DNA of 15,332 nucleotides, from assembly GCA_023391725.1 (NCBI GenBank), contig JAEWAH010000113.1:1-15332 (forward strand), written 5' to 3'. The notes under the pieces are model-generated. The model did no database searches. It was not told the DNA's origin and saw only the letters and a program-made list of their open reading frames with translations. The translations under genes and the position numbers were made by a program. Position 1 is the first letter of the stretch. The number at the start of each line of letters is the position of its first letter. Shown piece by piece: positions 8,166-14,659 of this stretch. This stretch comes from Bacillota bacterium (GTDB lineage: Bacteria > Bacillota > Clostridia > Christensenellales > Aristaeellaceae).

Positions 8166-9422
8166 TCAGTAGTCCAGCGCGGCCTCTTCCAGGGTGGTGT
8201 TGCCTTGGCGCTCGGCGGCGGCAAGGGCATCCTGCGCAGAGATCTCGCCGTTTAAGAACAGCTGCCACTGGGGCATCATGGCAAGGCCTTCCATGGTGGA
8301 ATAGCCCAGGGTCTTGGGCCGGATATGGCCAAACTGGAAGGCATTGAACAATGCGCTCAGGTAAGGATCATCCTTGATGTAGGGATCGGCGGCCGCATCC
8401 ACATTGGCGGGGAGGTAGCCGTTGATCTTGGTGAACAGCAGGCTGTTTTCGGCGCTGCAGGCCCACCACTCGATGAAGTCCATGGCCTCGCGGGGATGCG
8501 CGGCCAGCGCGGGAATGGCCAGGCCGAAGCCGCCCATGCCGCTGGCGGGGTCATTGCCAGGCGCGCCGGGGCAGGGGATGATGCCCAGGTTGATCCCGGC
8601 CTTCTTCACATTGCCCAGATCCCAGGGGCCGGAGACATACATGGCAGCCTTGCCGGCGACGAAGGCGTTCCCGTTGTAGGCTTCGTTAAAGCCAGTCTCG
8701 TACACCTTGTCCTGGTGAAGCATCTGATCCCAGAAGTTGAGCACTTTCAGGCCGGCCTCGCTGTTGAAGGCAACAGTGGGGGGATTCGTCTCGTCGTTGA
8801 TGAGCTTGCCGCCCGCCTGCCACAGGTAGGCGCTGAACAGGCCCACATCGTTCATCACATAGCCGGACTGGATAAGGGCGCCGCTTGCGTCGCGCTTGGT
8901 GGCGGCAACGGCCGCCGCACGCAGGCCATCCCAGTCCTTGATCTGAGTATAATCGATCCCGGCTTCCTTGAGCAGGTCGATGTTACAGAAGAGCACCCGG
9001 GCATCCACCATGGTGGGCAGGCCGTAGAGCTTGCCGTCATAAGTGAGCTCATCCACCGTGGGGGCAAAGAACTTGGTAAGGTCTACCTTGTCGCTCGCGA
9101 CATAGTCGTCAAGAGCCAGCAGCGCGCCCTTGGGGGCATAGGAGGAAGTGTTGAACCTGTCCCAGAGCACCACATCACAAGTCTCGCCGCCGGCGATGGC
9201 GGTGAGCAGCTTCTGTTCGGTGCCATCCACATACTGGTAGGTAATGTGCACCTTATCCTGGGAGGCGTTGTAGGCGTCCAGCATCTCCTGGAACTGCGCG
9301 ATAGAATCGCCGCTCCAGCCGCCCCACATGGTCAGTTCGAGCTTTCCTTCCGCAGCCGCCATCATGGGGACCGTGGAAAGAAGCATGAGGACAGAAACGA
9401 CGATGGCCAGAATCCGTTTCAT
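8166..9422 (-). CDS. Sugar ABC transporter solute-binding protein (family 1)
   Basis: This 418-residue extracytoplasmic binding protein captures an oligosaccharide and delivers it to the permease pair encoded upstream. The N-terminus is a signal peptide: MKR, a hydrophobic core (ILAIVVSVLMLLSTV), then a likely signal peptidase I site around MMAAA-EGK. No cysteine is present, so it is not a lipoprotein, unlike most Gram-positive family members. Family blocks include LTMWGGWSG near the mature N-terminus, GLPTMVDARVLFCN, and YVSGPWDLGNVKKAG. ATG 9422 is preferred because AAAGGAGG lies 8 nt upstream; the in-frame ATG at 9428 is only 2 nt from it. The gene begins 25 bp after the second permease gene and is followed by three mannan glycosidase genes. 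Manno-oligosaccharides are thus the likely ligand, by context only. Confidence 0.92.
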   Translation of the reverse strand: MKRILAIVVSVLMLLSTVPMMAAAEGKLELTMWGGWSGDSIAQFQEMLDAYNASQDKVHITYQYVDGTEQKLLTAIAGGETCDVVLWDRFNTSSYAPKGALLALDDYVASDKVDLTKFFAPTVDELTYDGKLYGLPTMVDARVLFCNIDLLKEAGIDYTQIKDWDGLRAAAVAATKRDASGALIQSGYVMNDVGLFSAYLWQAGGKLINDETNPPTVAFNSEAGLKVLNFWDQMLHQDKVYETGFNEAYNGNAFVAGKAAMYVSGPWDLGNVKKAGINLGIIPCPGAPGNDPASGMGGFGLAIPALAAHPREAMDFIEWWACSAENSLLFTKINGYLPANVDAAADPYIKDDPYLSALFNAFQFGHIRPKTLGYSTMEGLAMMPQWQLFLNGEISAQDALAAAERQGNTTLEEAALDY

Positions 9423-9447
9423 TTTCATTTCCTCCTTTAAAATAGGG

Positions 9448-10326
9448 TTATGATTTACTGCCACTGAAGGCAATACCCTCGATGAAATACCTTTGGGCGA
9501 AAGCGAAGAGGATAAGTATGGGGACGGACGAGAACACCGTGCCCGCCATCATCGCCCCGTAGTTGGTAACATAGTTGTTTTTAAACAGCGACAGCCCGAT
9601 CTGTATGGTGTGCTTGTCGGCGTCGTTGAGCACGATCAAAGGCCACATGAAACTGTTCCAGCCTGCCTGGAAAGTAAGGATACTCAAAGTCACCGCGGCC
9701 GGGGTGATCAGGGGGAAGTACACGTTCCAGAAGATGCGGAACTCCCCGCAGCCGTCGATGCGGGCGGCCTCCCCCAGGTCATCTGGCAGCGTGGCAAAAA
9801 ACTGCCGCATAAAGAACACCGCGTAAGCCCCCGCCGCACCGGGGAGGATGATGGCCCAGAAGCTGTTGATGAATCCCTTGCCGCCCATCCCGAACAGGTC
9901 ATTGCCCCCCACTAGCGGGAACTTGCGCAGCACTACGAACTGGGGCACCATGGTTACGATGCCGGGGATCATCATGGAAGAGAGCAGGATGGTGAACATG
10001 ATGTTCTTGCCTCTGATATGGAGCTTGGAAAACCCGTAGCCAGCCAGGGCCCCGAGGAACACATTTGTTACGACGCCGCTCACCGCCAGGATCATGGAGT
10101 TTTTGAAGAACTTGAAAAACGGTACAGTATCCAGCACCTGCTTGTAGTTTTCCAGCGTGGCCCCAAACGGGATCAGGTTTAGTGGCCGGGCATAGATCTC
10201 GGGCATGGGTTTTAAGGATGTGGCGACCATCCACAAAAAGGGATAGATGGTGCATATGGCGATCAGGCAGGCCGAGATGTACCATACCCACGCCCTGAAC
10301 TCTTTCCTTCCCCTGGGCTCTACCAT
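9448..10326 (-). CDS. Carbohydrate ABC transporter permease, MalG-type
   Basis: This 292-residue membrane protein is the second permease subunit of a family-1 sugar importer. It has about six transmembrane segments, starting with residues 13-36 (WVWYISACLIAICTIYPFLW). The cytoplasmic EAA loop that docks to the ATPase is at 186-206 (EAARIDGCGEFRIFW and following FPLI). The C-terminus FIEGIAFSGSKS matches the MalG-like end pattern. ATG 10326 is chosen: GGGGAGGG precedes it with about 7 nt spacing, while a TTG one codon upstream is too close. It lies 17 bp after the first permease gene. No ATP-binding subunit is encoded in the operon, so a shared MsmK/UgpC-type ATPase from elsewhere is expected. 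Confidence 0.95.
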   Translation of the reverse strand: MVEPRGRKEFRAWVWYISACLIAICTIYPFLWMVATSLKPMPEIYARPLNLIPFGATLENYKQVLDTVPFFKFFKNSMILAVSGVVTNVFLGALAGYGFSKLHIRGKNIMFTILLSSMMIPGIVTMVPQFVVLRKFPLVGGNDLFGMGGKGFINSFWAIILPGAAGAYAVFFMRQFFATLPDDLGEAARIDGCGEFRIFWNVYFPLITPAAVTLSILTFQAGWNSFMWPLIVLNDADKHTIQIGLSLFKNNYVTNYGAMMAGTVFSSVPILILFAFAQRYFIEGIAFSGSKS

Positions 10327-10343
10327 CAAAAACCCTCCCCTCT

Positions 10344-11222
10344 TTATTCCTTTTCTCGGTTAATTCTCATATTGATCAGGCTGAATACAAAGATGATGGC
10401 GAACAGCACCAGAGAAAGCGCGGAGGCATACCCCATTTTCAGGTCCTTGAACCCCCGGTTGTAGATGTAGTACACCATGGTGATGGTGGCGTTGCCCGGC
10501 CCGCCGCTTGTAAGCAGGTAGGCCGCGTCGAACACCTGGAAAGTGCCGATGATGAGCATGGTGGACACAAAGAATGTCGTTTTGCGGATGGAGGGGACCG
10601 TGATGCTGATAAACCTCTGCCAGCGGCTGGCCCCGTCGATAACGGCGGCTTCGTAATACACATCAGGCACGCCCTTGAGCGCCGAAAGGAAAATCATCAT
10701 ATTCCCCGCGTACCCCGCCCACAGGCTCATAATCACAATGGCGACCATGGCCGTGCGCGTATCGTTGAGCCAGTAGGGCCCCGCGATCCCGAACAGCGAC
10801 AGAAGGCCGTTTAAAAGGCCCATCTTGGGATTATAGATCCAGGACCACAGCGTGGCGTTGGCCACTGAAGAAGAAAGCACCGGCAGGTAGAACAGCGTGC
10901 GGTACAGCCCCACAAACTTTCGCTTGGCATTGATAAACAGCGCCACACATAAGGAAAGGATAAGTCCGGACGGCACATACATCAGCGTATAGGTAGCGGT
11001 ATTGCGAAGGGAGATCCAGAAAAACTCGTCGCCCCATATGCGCTGGAAATTGCGCAGGCCGATCCACTTGGGCGCGTTGATGATATCGTAGCTGGTGAAG
11101 CTGAAATACACCGCCATGACCAGGGGAAGGGCCGTGAACAGGAAGAACAGAAGCACCGGCGGCGCAATGAACAGCCACCCGATCCTGTTTTGGGCAGCCA
11201 GGAATTTTGTTTTTTTCTTCAT
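10344..11222 (-). CDS. Sugar ABC transporter permease, MalF/UgpA-type
   Basis: This 292-residue membrane protein is the first permease subunit of the importer. Residues 15-40 form the first transmembrane segment (GWLFIAPPVLLFFLFTALPL), and five more follow. The EAA loop is at 191-210 (EAAVIDGASRWQRFISITVP), and LTSGGPGNATITMVYYIY at 237-254 is typical of this subunit. The start at 11222 (MKKKTKF) follows AAAGGAGG by 6 nt; the open frame extends 13 codons further upstream without support. It comes 97 bp after the regulator gene, with no convincing promoter in between, so it is probably read from the regulator's promoter. Confidence 0.95.
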   Translation of the reverse strand: MKKKTKFLAAQNRIGWLFIAPPVLLFFLFTALPLVMAVYFSFTSYDIINAPKWIGLRNFQRIWGDEFFWISLRNTATYTLMYVPSGLILSLCVALFINAKRKFVGLYRTLFYLPVLSSSVANATLWSWIYNPKMGLLNGLLSLFGIAGPYWLNDTRTAMVAIVIMSLWAGYAGNMMIFLSALKGVPDVYYEAAVIDGASRWQRFISITVPSIRKTTFFVSTMLIIGTFQVFDAAYLLTSGGPGNATITMVYYIYNRGFKDLKMGYASALSLVLFAIIFVFSLINMRINREKE

Positions 11223-11259
11223 TCGCAGCCTCCTTTCCGGATTTGGGCATGCACTTAAC

Positions 11260-11292
11260 AAGGGCCTTGCGCATACGGGCTGCGCGGGCCTT
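11260..11292 (-). repeat. Imperfect inverted repeat between regulator and permease genes
   Basis: Arms of about 11 bp (AA/TT, GGCC/GGCC, GCGCA/TGCGC, broken by a one-base bulge and a small internal loop) flank a 7-nt loop. They lie in the 97-bp gap after the regulator stop. No T-run follows. It could be a weak mRNA hairpin separating regulator and transporter expression. A chance GC-rich structure is not excluded. Confidence 0.35.
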
Positions 11293-11319
11293 GATGTCTA
11301 TACTGACAGCCGTTTCTAT

Positions 11320-12483
11320 TTAAACGGCGGTATCTTTTTGCTTTGGTCCGACGCCTAAGACGGCCATGCTGTTGCCTTCTACCCACTCGCCGTCCAGCAT
11401 GATACGGCGTTTCCCCGGGGCCTTCCCCGTCAGGATGCCGGCTATGACTTCCACCGCGCAGGAGCCAATAAGCTTTTGCGGCTGTTTGACATGGGTCAAT
11501 TGGTGCAGCCCCAGGTAGCTGGAATCAAAATCGAAACTCACAATGGAAAGATCCTCGGGCACGCGCCTGCCTACGCGCCGGGCGGCATCCCAGGCCGCCT
11601 TGGAGGCGCTGTACTCCGTGCCGAACACCGCGGTGATCTCCGGATGCCTTTTGTAAAAGGCCGATATCACATCCACATACGCCTCATGGGTGGCAGGGTC
11701 GCCCCCGCACAGGCCCTTTAGCTTGGCTGAGTCGCTGATGCGGGTCAGCCACAGGTCCTTTCTCACGGCCAGGCGGCTGTCCACAAAAGCCTCCAGATAC
11801 CCTTGCATCCGCTCCTTCAAAGAGGAGGACTGGTCGTCTTCCAATGCCAGCAGCGCGATATTCCGGTGCCCCGCAGCAATGAGCTTTGATACGGCCAGGC
11901 GGCCCAGCTTCACATTGTCGATGCCCACAAAGGGGACATCGATGCCGGCCAGGGACCTGTCGATCATGACGATGGGGAACTTCGAATACACAGCGTTTAG
12001 CAGCTCTTCATTGTACATTTCGCCATGGGCGGGCTGCACGATGACCCCAGATATCCCTGCGGCCATCAGGGAGGTGAGGATTTTGCACTCTGCCTTCTGG
12101 TCGTTGCCGGTGTTTTTAAGGATCAGGTGCATCCCTAGTTCCTCGGCCTTTTCCACCGCGCCATTGACGATGTCCAAGCCAAAGGAAGATCCGTATCCGC
12201 CCATCAGCAGGGCGATCACCGGGGCGGCTTCCATGCTGGTCTTGCGCACAAGGGGGATCTGGCAGTCTTTTTTCACAAAGGAACCACGGCCGGGTATGCG
12301 CACGATCAAGCCGCTTTCGGCCAGCTTGGTGAGCGCTTTTTTGCTGGTGATGCGGCTTACAAAATACTGTTTGGCCACCTCTTCCTCGGTGGGCAGCCGT
12401 TTGCCCTGGGCGTATACGCCGGAGGCAATATCTTCCGTCAGCTGGTCAACTATTTTTTGATACAGAGTGCTGCCGCGTTTCAT
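11320..12483 (-). CDS. GntR/LacI hybrid transcriptional regulator (AraR-like)
   Basis: This 387-residue DNA-binding protein has a GntR winged helix-turn-helix at about 5-73 (LPTEEEVAKQYFVSRITSKKAL, then the wing GLIVRIPGRGSF). A LacI-type sugar-binding domain follows from about 92 to the end (IALLMGGYGSSFGLDIVNG, VIVQPAHGE, PIVMIDRSL, VPFVGIDNVKLGRLA, TAVFGTEYSASKAA, LSIVSFDFD). This is the AraR architecture: a repressor released by a sugar. As first gene of the mannan operon it probably controls the operon and itself, responding to mannose or a manno-oligosaccharide; the ligand is inferred from context. ATG 12483 is preferred over ATG 12495 because the best Shine-Dalgarno, GGAGGG, overlaps the upstream ATG and sits 4 nt before 12483. 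Confidence 0.93.
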   Translation of the reverse strand: MKRGSTLYQKIVDQLTEDIASGVYAQGKRLPTEEEVAKQYFVSRITSKKALTKLAESGLIVRIPGRGSFVKKDCQIPLVRKTSMEAAPVIALLMGGYGSSFGLDIVNGAVEKAEELGMHLILKNTGNDQKAECKILTSLMAAGISGVIVQPAHGEMYNEELLNAVYSKFPIVMIDRSLAGIDVPFVGIDNVKLGRLAVSKLIAAGHRNIALLALEDDQSSSLKERMQGYLEAFVDSRLAVRKDLWLTRISDSAKLKGLCGGDPATHEAYVDVISAFYKRHPEITAVFGTEYSASKAAWDAARRVGRRVPEDLSIVSFDFDSSYLGLHQLTHVKQPQKLIGSCAVEVIAGILTGKAPGKRRIMLDGEWVEGNSMAVLGVGPKQKDTAV

Positions 12484-12487
12484 CCGG

Positions 12488-12493
12488 CCCTCC
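12488..12493 (-). promoter_or_regulatory. Ribosome binding site that fixes the regulator start
   Basis: GGAGGG on the minus strand begins at the G of an upstream in-frame ATG (12495) and lies 4 nt before the ATG at 12483. The upstream ATG has no Shine-Dalgarno of its own, so 12483 is the likely start. Confidence 0.7.
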
Positions 12494-12531
12494 ATAGCGC
12501 TATATTGTTAACGAATGTCTTTGATGGCTTC

Positions 12532-12560
12532 ATTTTAGCCATATGCCACAGAGCCGTCAA
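12532..12560 (-). promoter_or_regulatory. Promoter of the regulator / mannan operon
   Basis: On the minus strand TTGACG (12555-12560) is separated by exactly 17 bp from TAAAAT (12532-12537). Each hexamer is a 5/6 match to the sigma-A consensus. Transcription would start near 12525, giving a leader of about 42 nt. That leader contains the perfect palindrome ATAGCGCTAT (12494-12503) just before the start codon, which may be a further operator. Confidence 0.85.
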
Positions 12561-12566
12561 CATAAC

Positions 12567-12609
12567 AAACATACTTTACCAAGTATTTATACTAAACATA
12601 CTTAAGTAC
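12567..12609. promoter_or_regulatory. Candidate operator cluster for the GntR/LacI regulator
   Basis: The decamer AAACATACTT occurs at 12567-12576 and again at 12594-12603, a 27-bp spacing. The first copy opens the inverted repeat ATACTT-n4-AAGTAT (12571-12586). The second opens ATACTTAAGTAC (12598-12609), which contains the perfect palindrome TACTTAAGTA. The cluster lies directly upstream of the -35 box. AraR-type regulators bind AT-rich palindromes near their own promoters, so autoregulation here is a reasonable inference. Confidence 0.55.
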
Positions 12610-12610
12610 A

Positions 12611-12634
12611 CGAAAAATAAGCCTGGGGGCAGGC
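12611..12634 (-). terminator. Possible intrinsic terminator upstream of the mannan promoter
   Basis: On the minus strand GCCTG-CCCC-CAGGC (12621-12634) is followed by TTATTTTTCG. The stem is only 5-6 bp but GC-rich, with a reasonable T-run. No minus-strand gene was found upstream of it, so it may insulate the promoter from antisense transcripts or end a small unannotated RNA. It may also be chance. Confidence 0.4.
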
Positions 12635-12762
12635 CATGCTTTCCTATATGCAGCCTGGATTTTGTTGATGCCTCATTCACCCAAGCCAGGCAACCATTAC
12701 ATGCAGACCTGCTAGCTGATGCTTCTCCTTGAGGCTAATGAAAGCGGAATCCGTCATTGCAA

Positions 12763-12889
12763 AAAGGGCTCCTTTTGTAAGGAGCTGTGGAGCGAAACGA
12801 GGCTGAGGATTGGTTGCTAAGAAATTCATAAGCCCTTCACAATCCTCATTCAGCCTGCAGGCTGACAGCTCCTTTTTAAAGGAGCCTTT
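12763..12889. mobile_element. MITE-like 127-bp inverted-repeat element
   Basis: The two ends mirror each other: AAAGGGCTCCTTTTGTAAGG... on the left, and on the right the complement of AAAGGCTCCTTTAAAAAGG. Matching continues through GAGCTGT and ends with CTGAGGATTG against CAATCCTCATTCAG. The arms are roughly 47 bp and imperfect, around a centre of about 30 bp with no coding capacity. The GGCTCC...AAGGAGCTGT ends resemble short inverted-repeat elements seen many times in gut Clostridia genomes (from memory, not searched). No clear target-site duplication could be made out. It sits in the spacer between the divergent regulator and HI0933 genes. The remainder of 12635-12762 shows no gene or clear signal. 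Confidence 0.7.
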
Positions 12890-12998
12890 CTATGGATTCA
12901 TTCGGTCGCTTCTCCCTATGAATATCGCGGCCAAGTTCATTCTCGCGAATGCTCCCCAGGATGCCAAACAAACCCTTTCCTTTCCGCTTCCCTCTTTG

Positions 12999-13004
12999 TA
13001 TAAT
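12999..13004 (+). promoter_or_regulatory. Possible -10 box for the HI0933 gene
   Basis: A perfect TATAAT lies 18 nt before the GTG start. The matching -35 position has only TTTCCT, a weak fit. Transcription would begin around 13010, at the edge of the Shine-Dalgarno, giving a very short leader. The real promoter may instead lie further upstream, near or within the MITE-like element. Confidence 0.35.
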
Positions 13005-13022
13005 GGACAAGAGGTGGATCAT

Positions 13023-14249
13023 GTGAAATCGACCACAGTGCTGATCATCGGCGGCGGGGCCGCGGGGCTTGCGGCTGCCATCTGCGCGGCCCGGCAGGGC
13101 GCCCGCGTCACGGTCCTTGAAAAGATGGACCGGGTGGGCAAAAAAATATTGGCCACCGGGAATGGCCGCTGCAACCTTCTGAACGTCGGCCCCCTGCGCT
13201 ACCATGACGGCGAGGCCTTTGCCCGGGCAGTGCTTTCCCATGCGGATGCGCGCCATGTATCCGCCTTCTTTGAAGGCCTGGGCCTATCCCTTCGGGAAGA
13301 GGAAGATGGCCGGGTCTATCCCGCCAGCGGCCAGGCCTCCTCCGTATTGGACGTATTGCGCCTTGGCTGCACCCGCCACGGGGTGGAAACCGTCTGCGGC
13401 GCGGCAGTCTCCCGCATCGAAAAAAGGCCGGAGGGCTGGGCTGTCTTTGCAAACGGCGCAGAATACACCTCGGACGCTCTTATCGTCACCGGCGGGGGCA
13501 AGGCTGCACCCAAGCTGGGCAGCGACGGCAGTGCCTACGCCTTGCTCACCTCCCAAGGTCACCGCCTGATCACGCCCCGGCCCGCCCTGACCCAGCTGAA
13601 GACCGAGACAGGGCCTATCCGCGGCCTGGCCGGGATCCGGGCCCCGGCCGAAGTATGGCTGACCCGCGAGGGGAAAGCCCTTGCCCGCGAGCGGGGCGAG
13701 ATATTATTCACCGAATACGGCGTAAGCGGCGTGGCATCCATGCAGCTGGCCCGGGATGCCATGGGGGCCGTGCTGCACATCGATCTTCTCCCGGCCATCC
13801 ATATCGAAACCTCCGATGTTCTGCCCGGCCTTCTTGCGCGGACGGAGCTTTTCTCCGGCTTCCCCCTGGAACAATACTTCGTCGGCTGGCTGCCCTCCCG
13901 GTTGGGCATGGCCATCCTAAAGCAAGCCAATATCGGCCCTCTCTCCCGCCTTTGCTCCACCCTGTCCCGGCAGGAAATTTCTACTCTCGCCACCCTTCTT
14001 TCCGATTTTCCCCTCGCCGTCACCGGCGTTCAGGGTTTTGATAACGCTCAGGTCACCGCCGGGGGCATCGATACCGCCGGCTTCGATCCGGCGACCCTTG
14101 CCTCCCGCCTCTCCCCCGGCCTTTACGCCGCCGGGGAAGTCCTTGACGTGGATGGCGACTGCGGCGGCTTCAACCTTCTGTTTGCCTGGGCCAGCGGCCT
14201 GCTGGCGGGAGAGAGCGCGGCCAGGGGCTCCGCCCCTGGACCCCGCTAA
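13023..14249 (+). CDS. HI0933-family flavoprotein (BaiN/RdsA-like)
   Basis: This 408-residue NAD(P)/FAD-dependent oxidoreductase is of the COG2081/HI0933 family, a cytoplasmic flavoprotein group whose members are mostly uncharacterised. It shows the FAD-binding Rossmann motif VLIIGGGAAGLAAAICAARQ at 6-25 with acidic E33, then GKKILATGNGRCNLLN at 39-54. TGGG follows in the middle, and the C-terminal signature GLYAAGEVLDVDGDCGGFN precedes LLFAWASG. GTG 13023 is chosen because GAGGTGG ends 5 nt upstream and the family motif then begins at residue 6. The open frame upstream crosses the MITE-like element and is not conserved-looking. The last residues (RGSAPGPR) and the stop codon lie in a hairpin-rich repeat, so the native C-terminus may have been altered. 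Confidence 0.92.
   Translation: MKSTTVLIIGGGAAGLAAAICAARQGARVTVLEKMDRVGKKILATGNGRCNLLNVGPLRYHDGEAFARAVLSHADARHVSAFFEGLGLSLREEEDGRVYPASGQASSVLDVLRLGCTRHGVETVCGAAVSRIEKRPEGWAVFANGAEYTSDALIVTGGGKAAPKLGSDGSAYALLTSQGHRLITPRPALTQLKTETGPIRGLAGIRAPAEVWLTREGKALARERGEILFTEYGVSGVASMQLARDAMGAVLHIDLLPAIHIETSDVLPGLLARTELFSGFPLEQYFVGWLPSRLGMAILKQANIGPLSRLCSTLSRQEISTLATLLSDFPLAVTGVQGFDNAQVTAGGIDTAGFDPATLASRLSPGLYAAGEVLDVDGDCGGFNLLFAWASGLLAGESAARGSAPGPR
14221..14239 (+). repeat. Palindrome at the 3' end of the HI0933 gene
   Basis: CCAGGGGC-tcc-GCCCCTGG is a perfect 8-bp stem with a 3-nt loop. It encodes the protein's final residues and abuts the first tandem repeat unit, of which it may be the leading part; the second unit lacks it. 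No T-run follows, so it is not a simple terminator. Confidence 0.7.
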
Positions 14250-14389
14250 AGGGACGGGTCCCTTTAGAATCCCTATGCTGGGGGGATATATTCAGAAGCC
14301 ATTGTGAGATCACAGCAATGTCATAAACAAGCGGGCCTCCGAAGGTTCAGGGCGTTAGGCTCGCCCTGGTCGCTCCCGCAGGCGCGAAA
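14238..14389. repeat. Tandem structured repeat, unit 1 (about 152 bp)
   Basis: This is the first of two direct copies with a period of about 164 bp; the copies differ at about 16 positions by eye, so are near 90% identical. It opens with CTAAAGGGAC-gg-GTCCCTTTAG (14246-14267), a perfect 10-bp stem, and later carries CAGGGCG-ttaggct-CGCCCTG (14348-14368). The 5' hairpin holds the HI0933 stop codon. No protein is encoded. Confidence 0.9.
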
Positions 14390-14402
14390 CTTTAACTTAC
14401 CA

Positions 14403-14552
14403 GGACCCGCTAAAGGGACAAGTCCCTTTAGAATCCCTATACTGGGAATATATTCAGAAGGCATTGTAAGAATCAAGGCAATGTCATAAACAAGCAGGTC
14501 TCCGAAGGTCCAGGGCGTTAGGATCGCCCTGGTCGCGCCTGCAGGCGCGAAA
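14403..14552. repeat. Tandem structured repeat, unit 2 (about 150 bp)
   Basis: This second copy repeats the order of hairpins in unit 1. CTAAAGGGAC-aa-GTCCCTTTAG is at 14410-14431, and CCAGGGCG-ttaggat-CGCCCTGG (8-bp stem) at 14510-14532. A 16-bp perfect palindrome, CGCGCCTGCAGGCGCG, is at 14534-14549. The stem bases of the first hairpin are unchanged from unit 1, whereas the central pair differs (gg against aa). The copy ends about 47 bp before the soj -35 box. Confidence 0.9.
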
Positions 14553-14598
14553 TCAGTTTTGAAAAACAGCGCATGGCGTATACGGGGAAACCACGCGC

Positions 14599-14627
14599 TT
14601 TACATTCCTCCCAAAACCCTATACAAT
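14599..14627 (+). promoter_or_regulatory. Promoter of soj
   Basis: TTTACA (14599-14604), a 17-bp spacer and TACAAT (14622-14627) make a good sigma-A promoter, with 5/6 matches in each hexamer. Transcription would start near 14634, about 26 nt before the ATG, leaving the AAAGAGG Shine-Dalgarno at 14646-14652 intact. Confidence 0.85.
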
Positions 14628-14659
14628 AAGATACGGATTTCACCCAAAGAGGTATCATC

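Noticed and set aside
8325..9440. 371-codon plus-strand open frame
   Set aside because: It is antisense to the solute-binding protein gene; the apparent protein has no recognisable domain and arises from GC-rich codon use.
12505..12520. Catabolite-responsive element (cre) in the mannan operon leader
   Set aside because: The segment TTGTTAACGAATGTCT shares the central CG but misses several conserved cre positions.
12457..12732. 91-codon plus-strand open frame in the intergenic region
   Set aside because: It starts inside the regulator gene antisense, crosses the mannan promoter and operator region, and resembles no protein family.
12810..13022. Upstream extension of the HI0933 open frame
   Set aside because: It starts inside the MITE-like element; the GTG at 13023 has the Shine-Dalgarno and the correct family N-terminus.
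14238..14552. CRISPR array
   Set aside because: Only two units of about 150 bp with similar content throughout and no short repeat-spacer pattern or cas genes.
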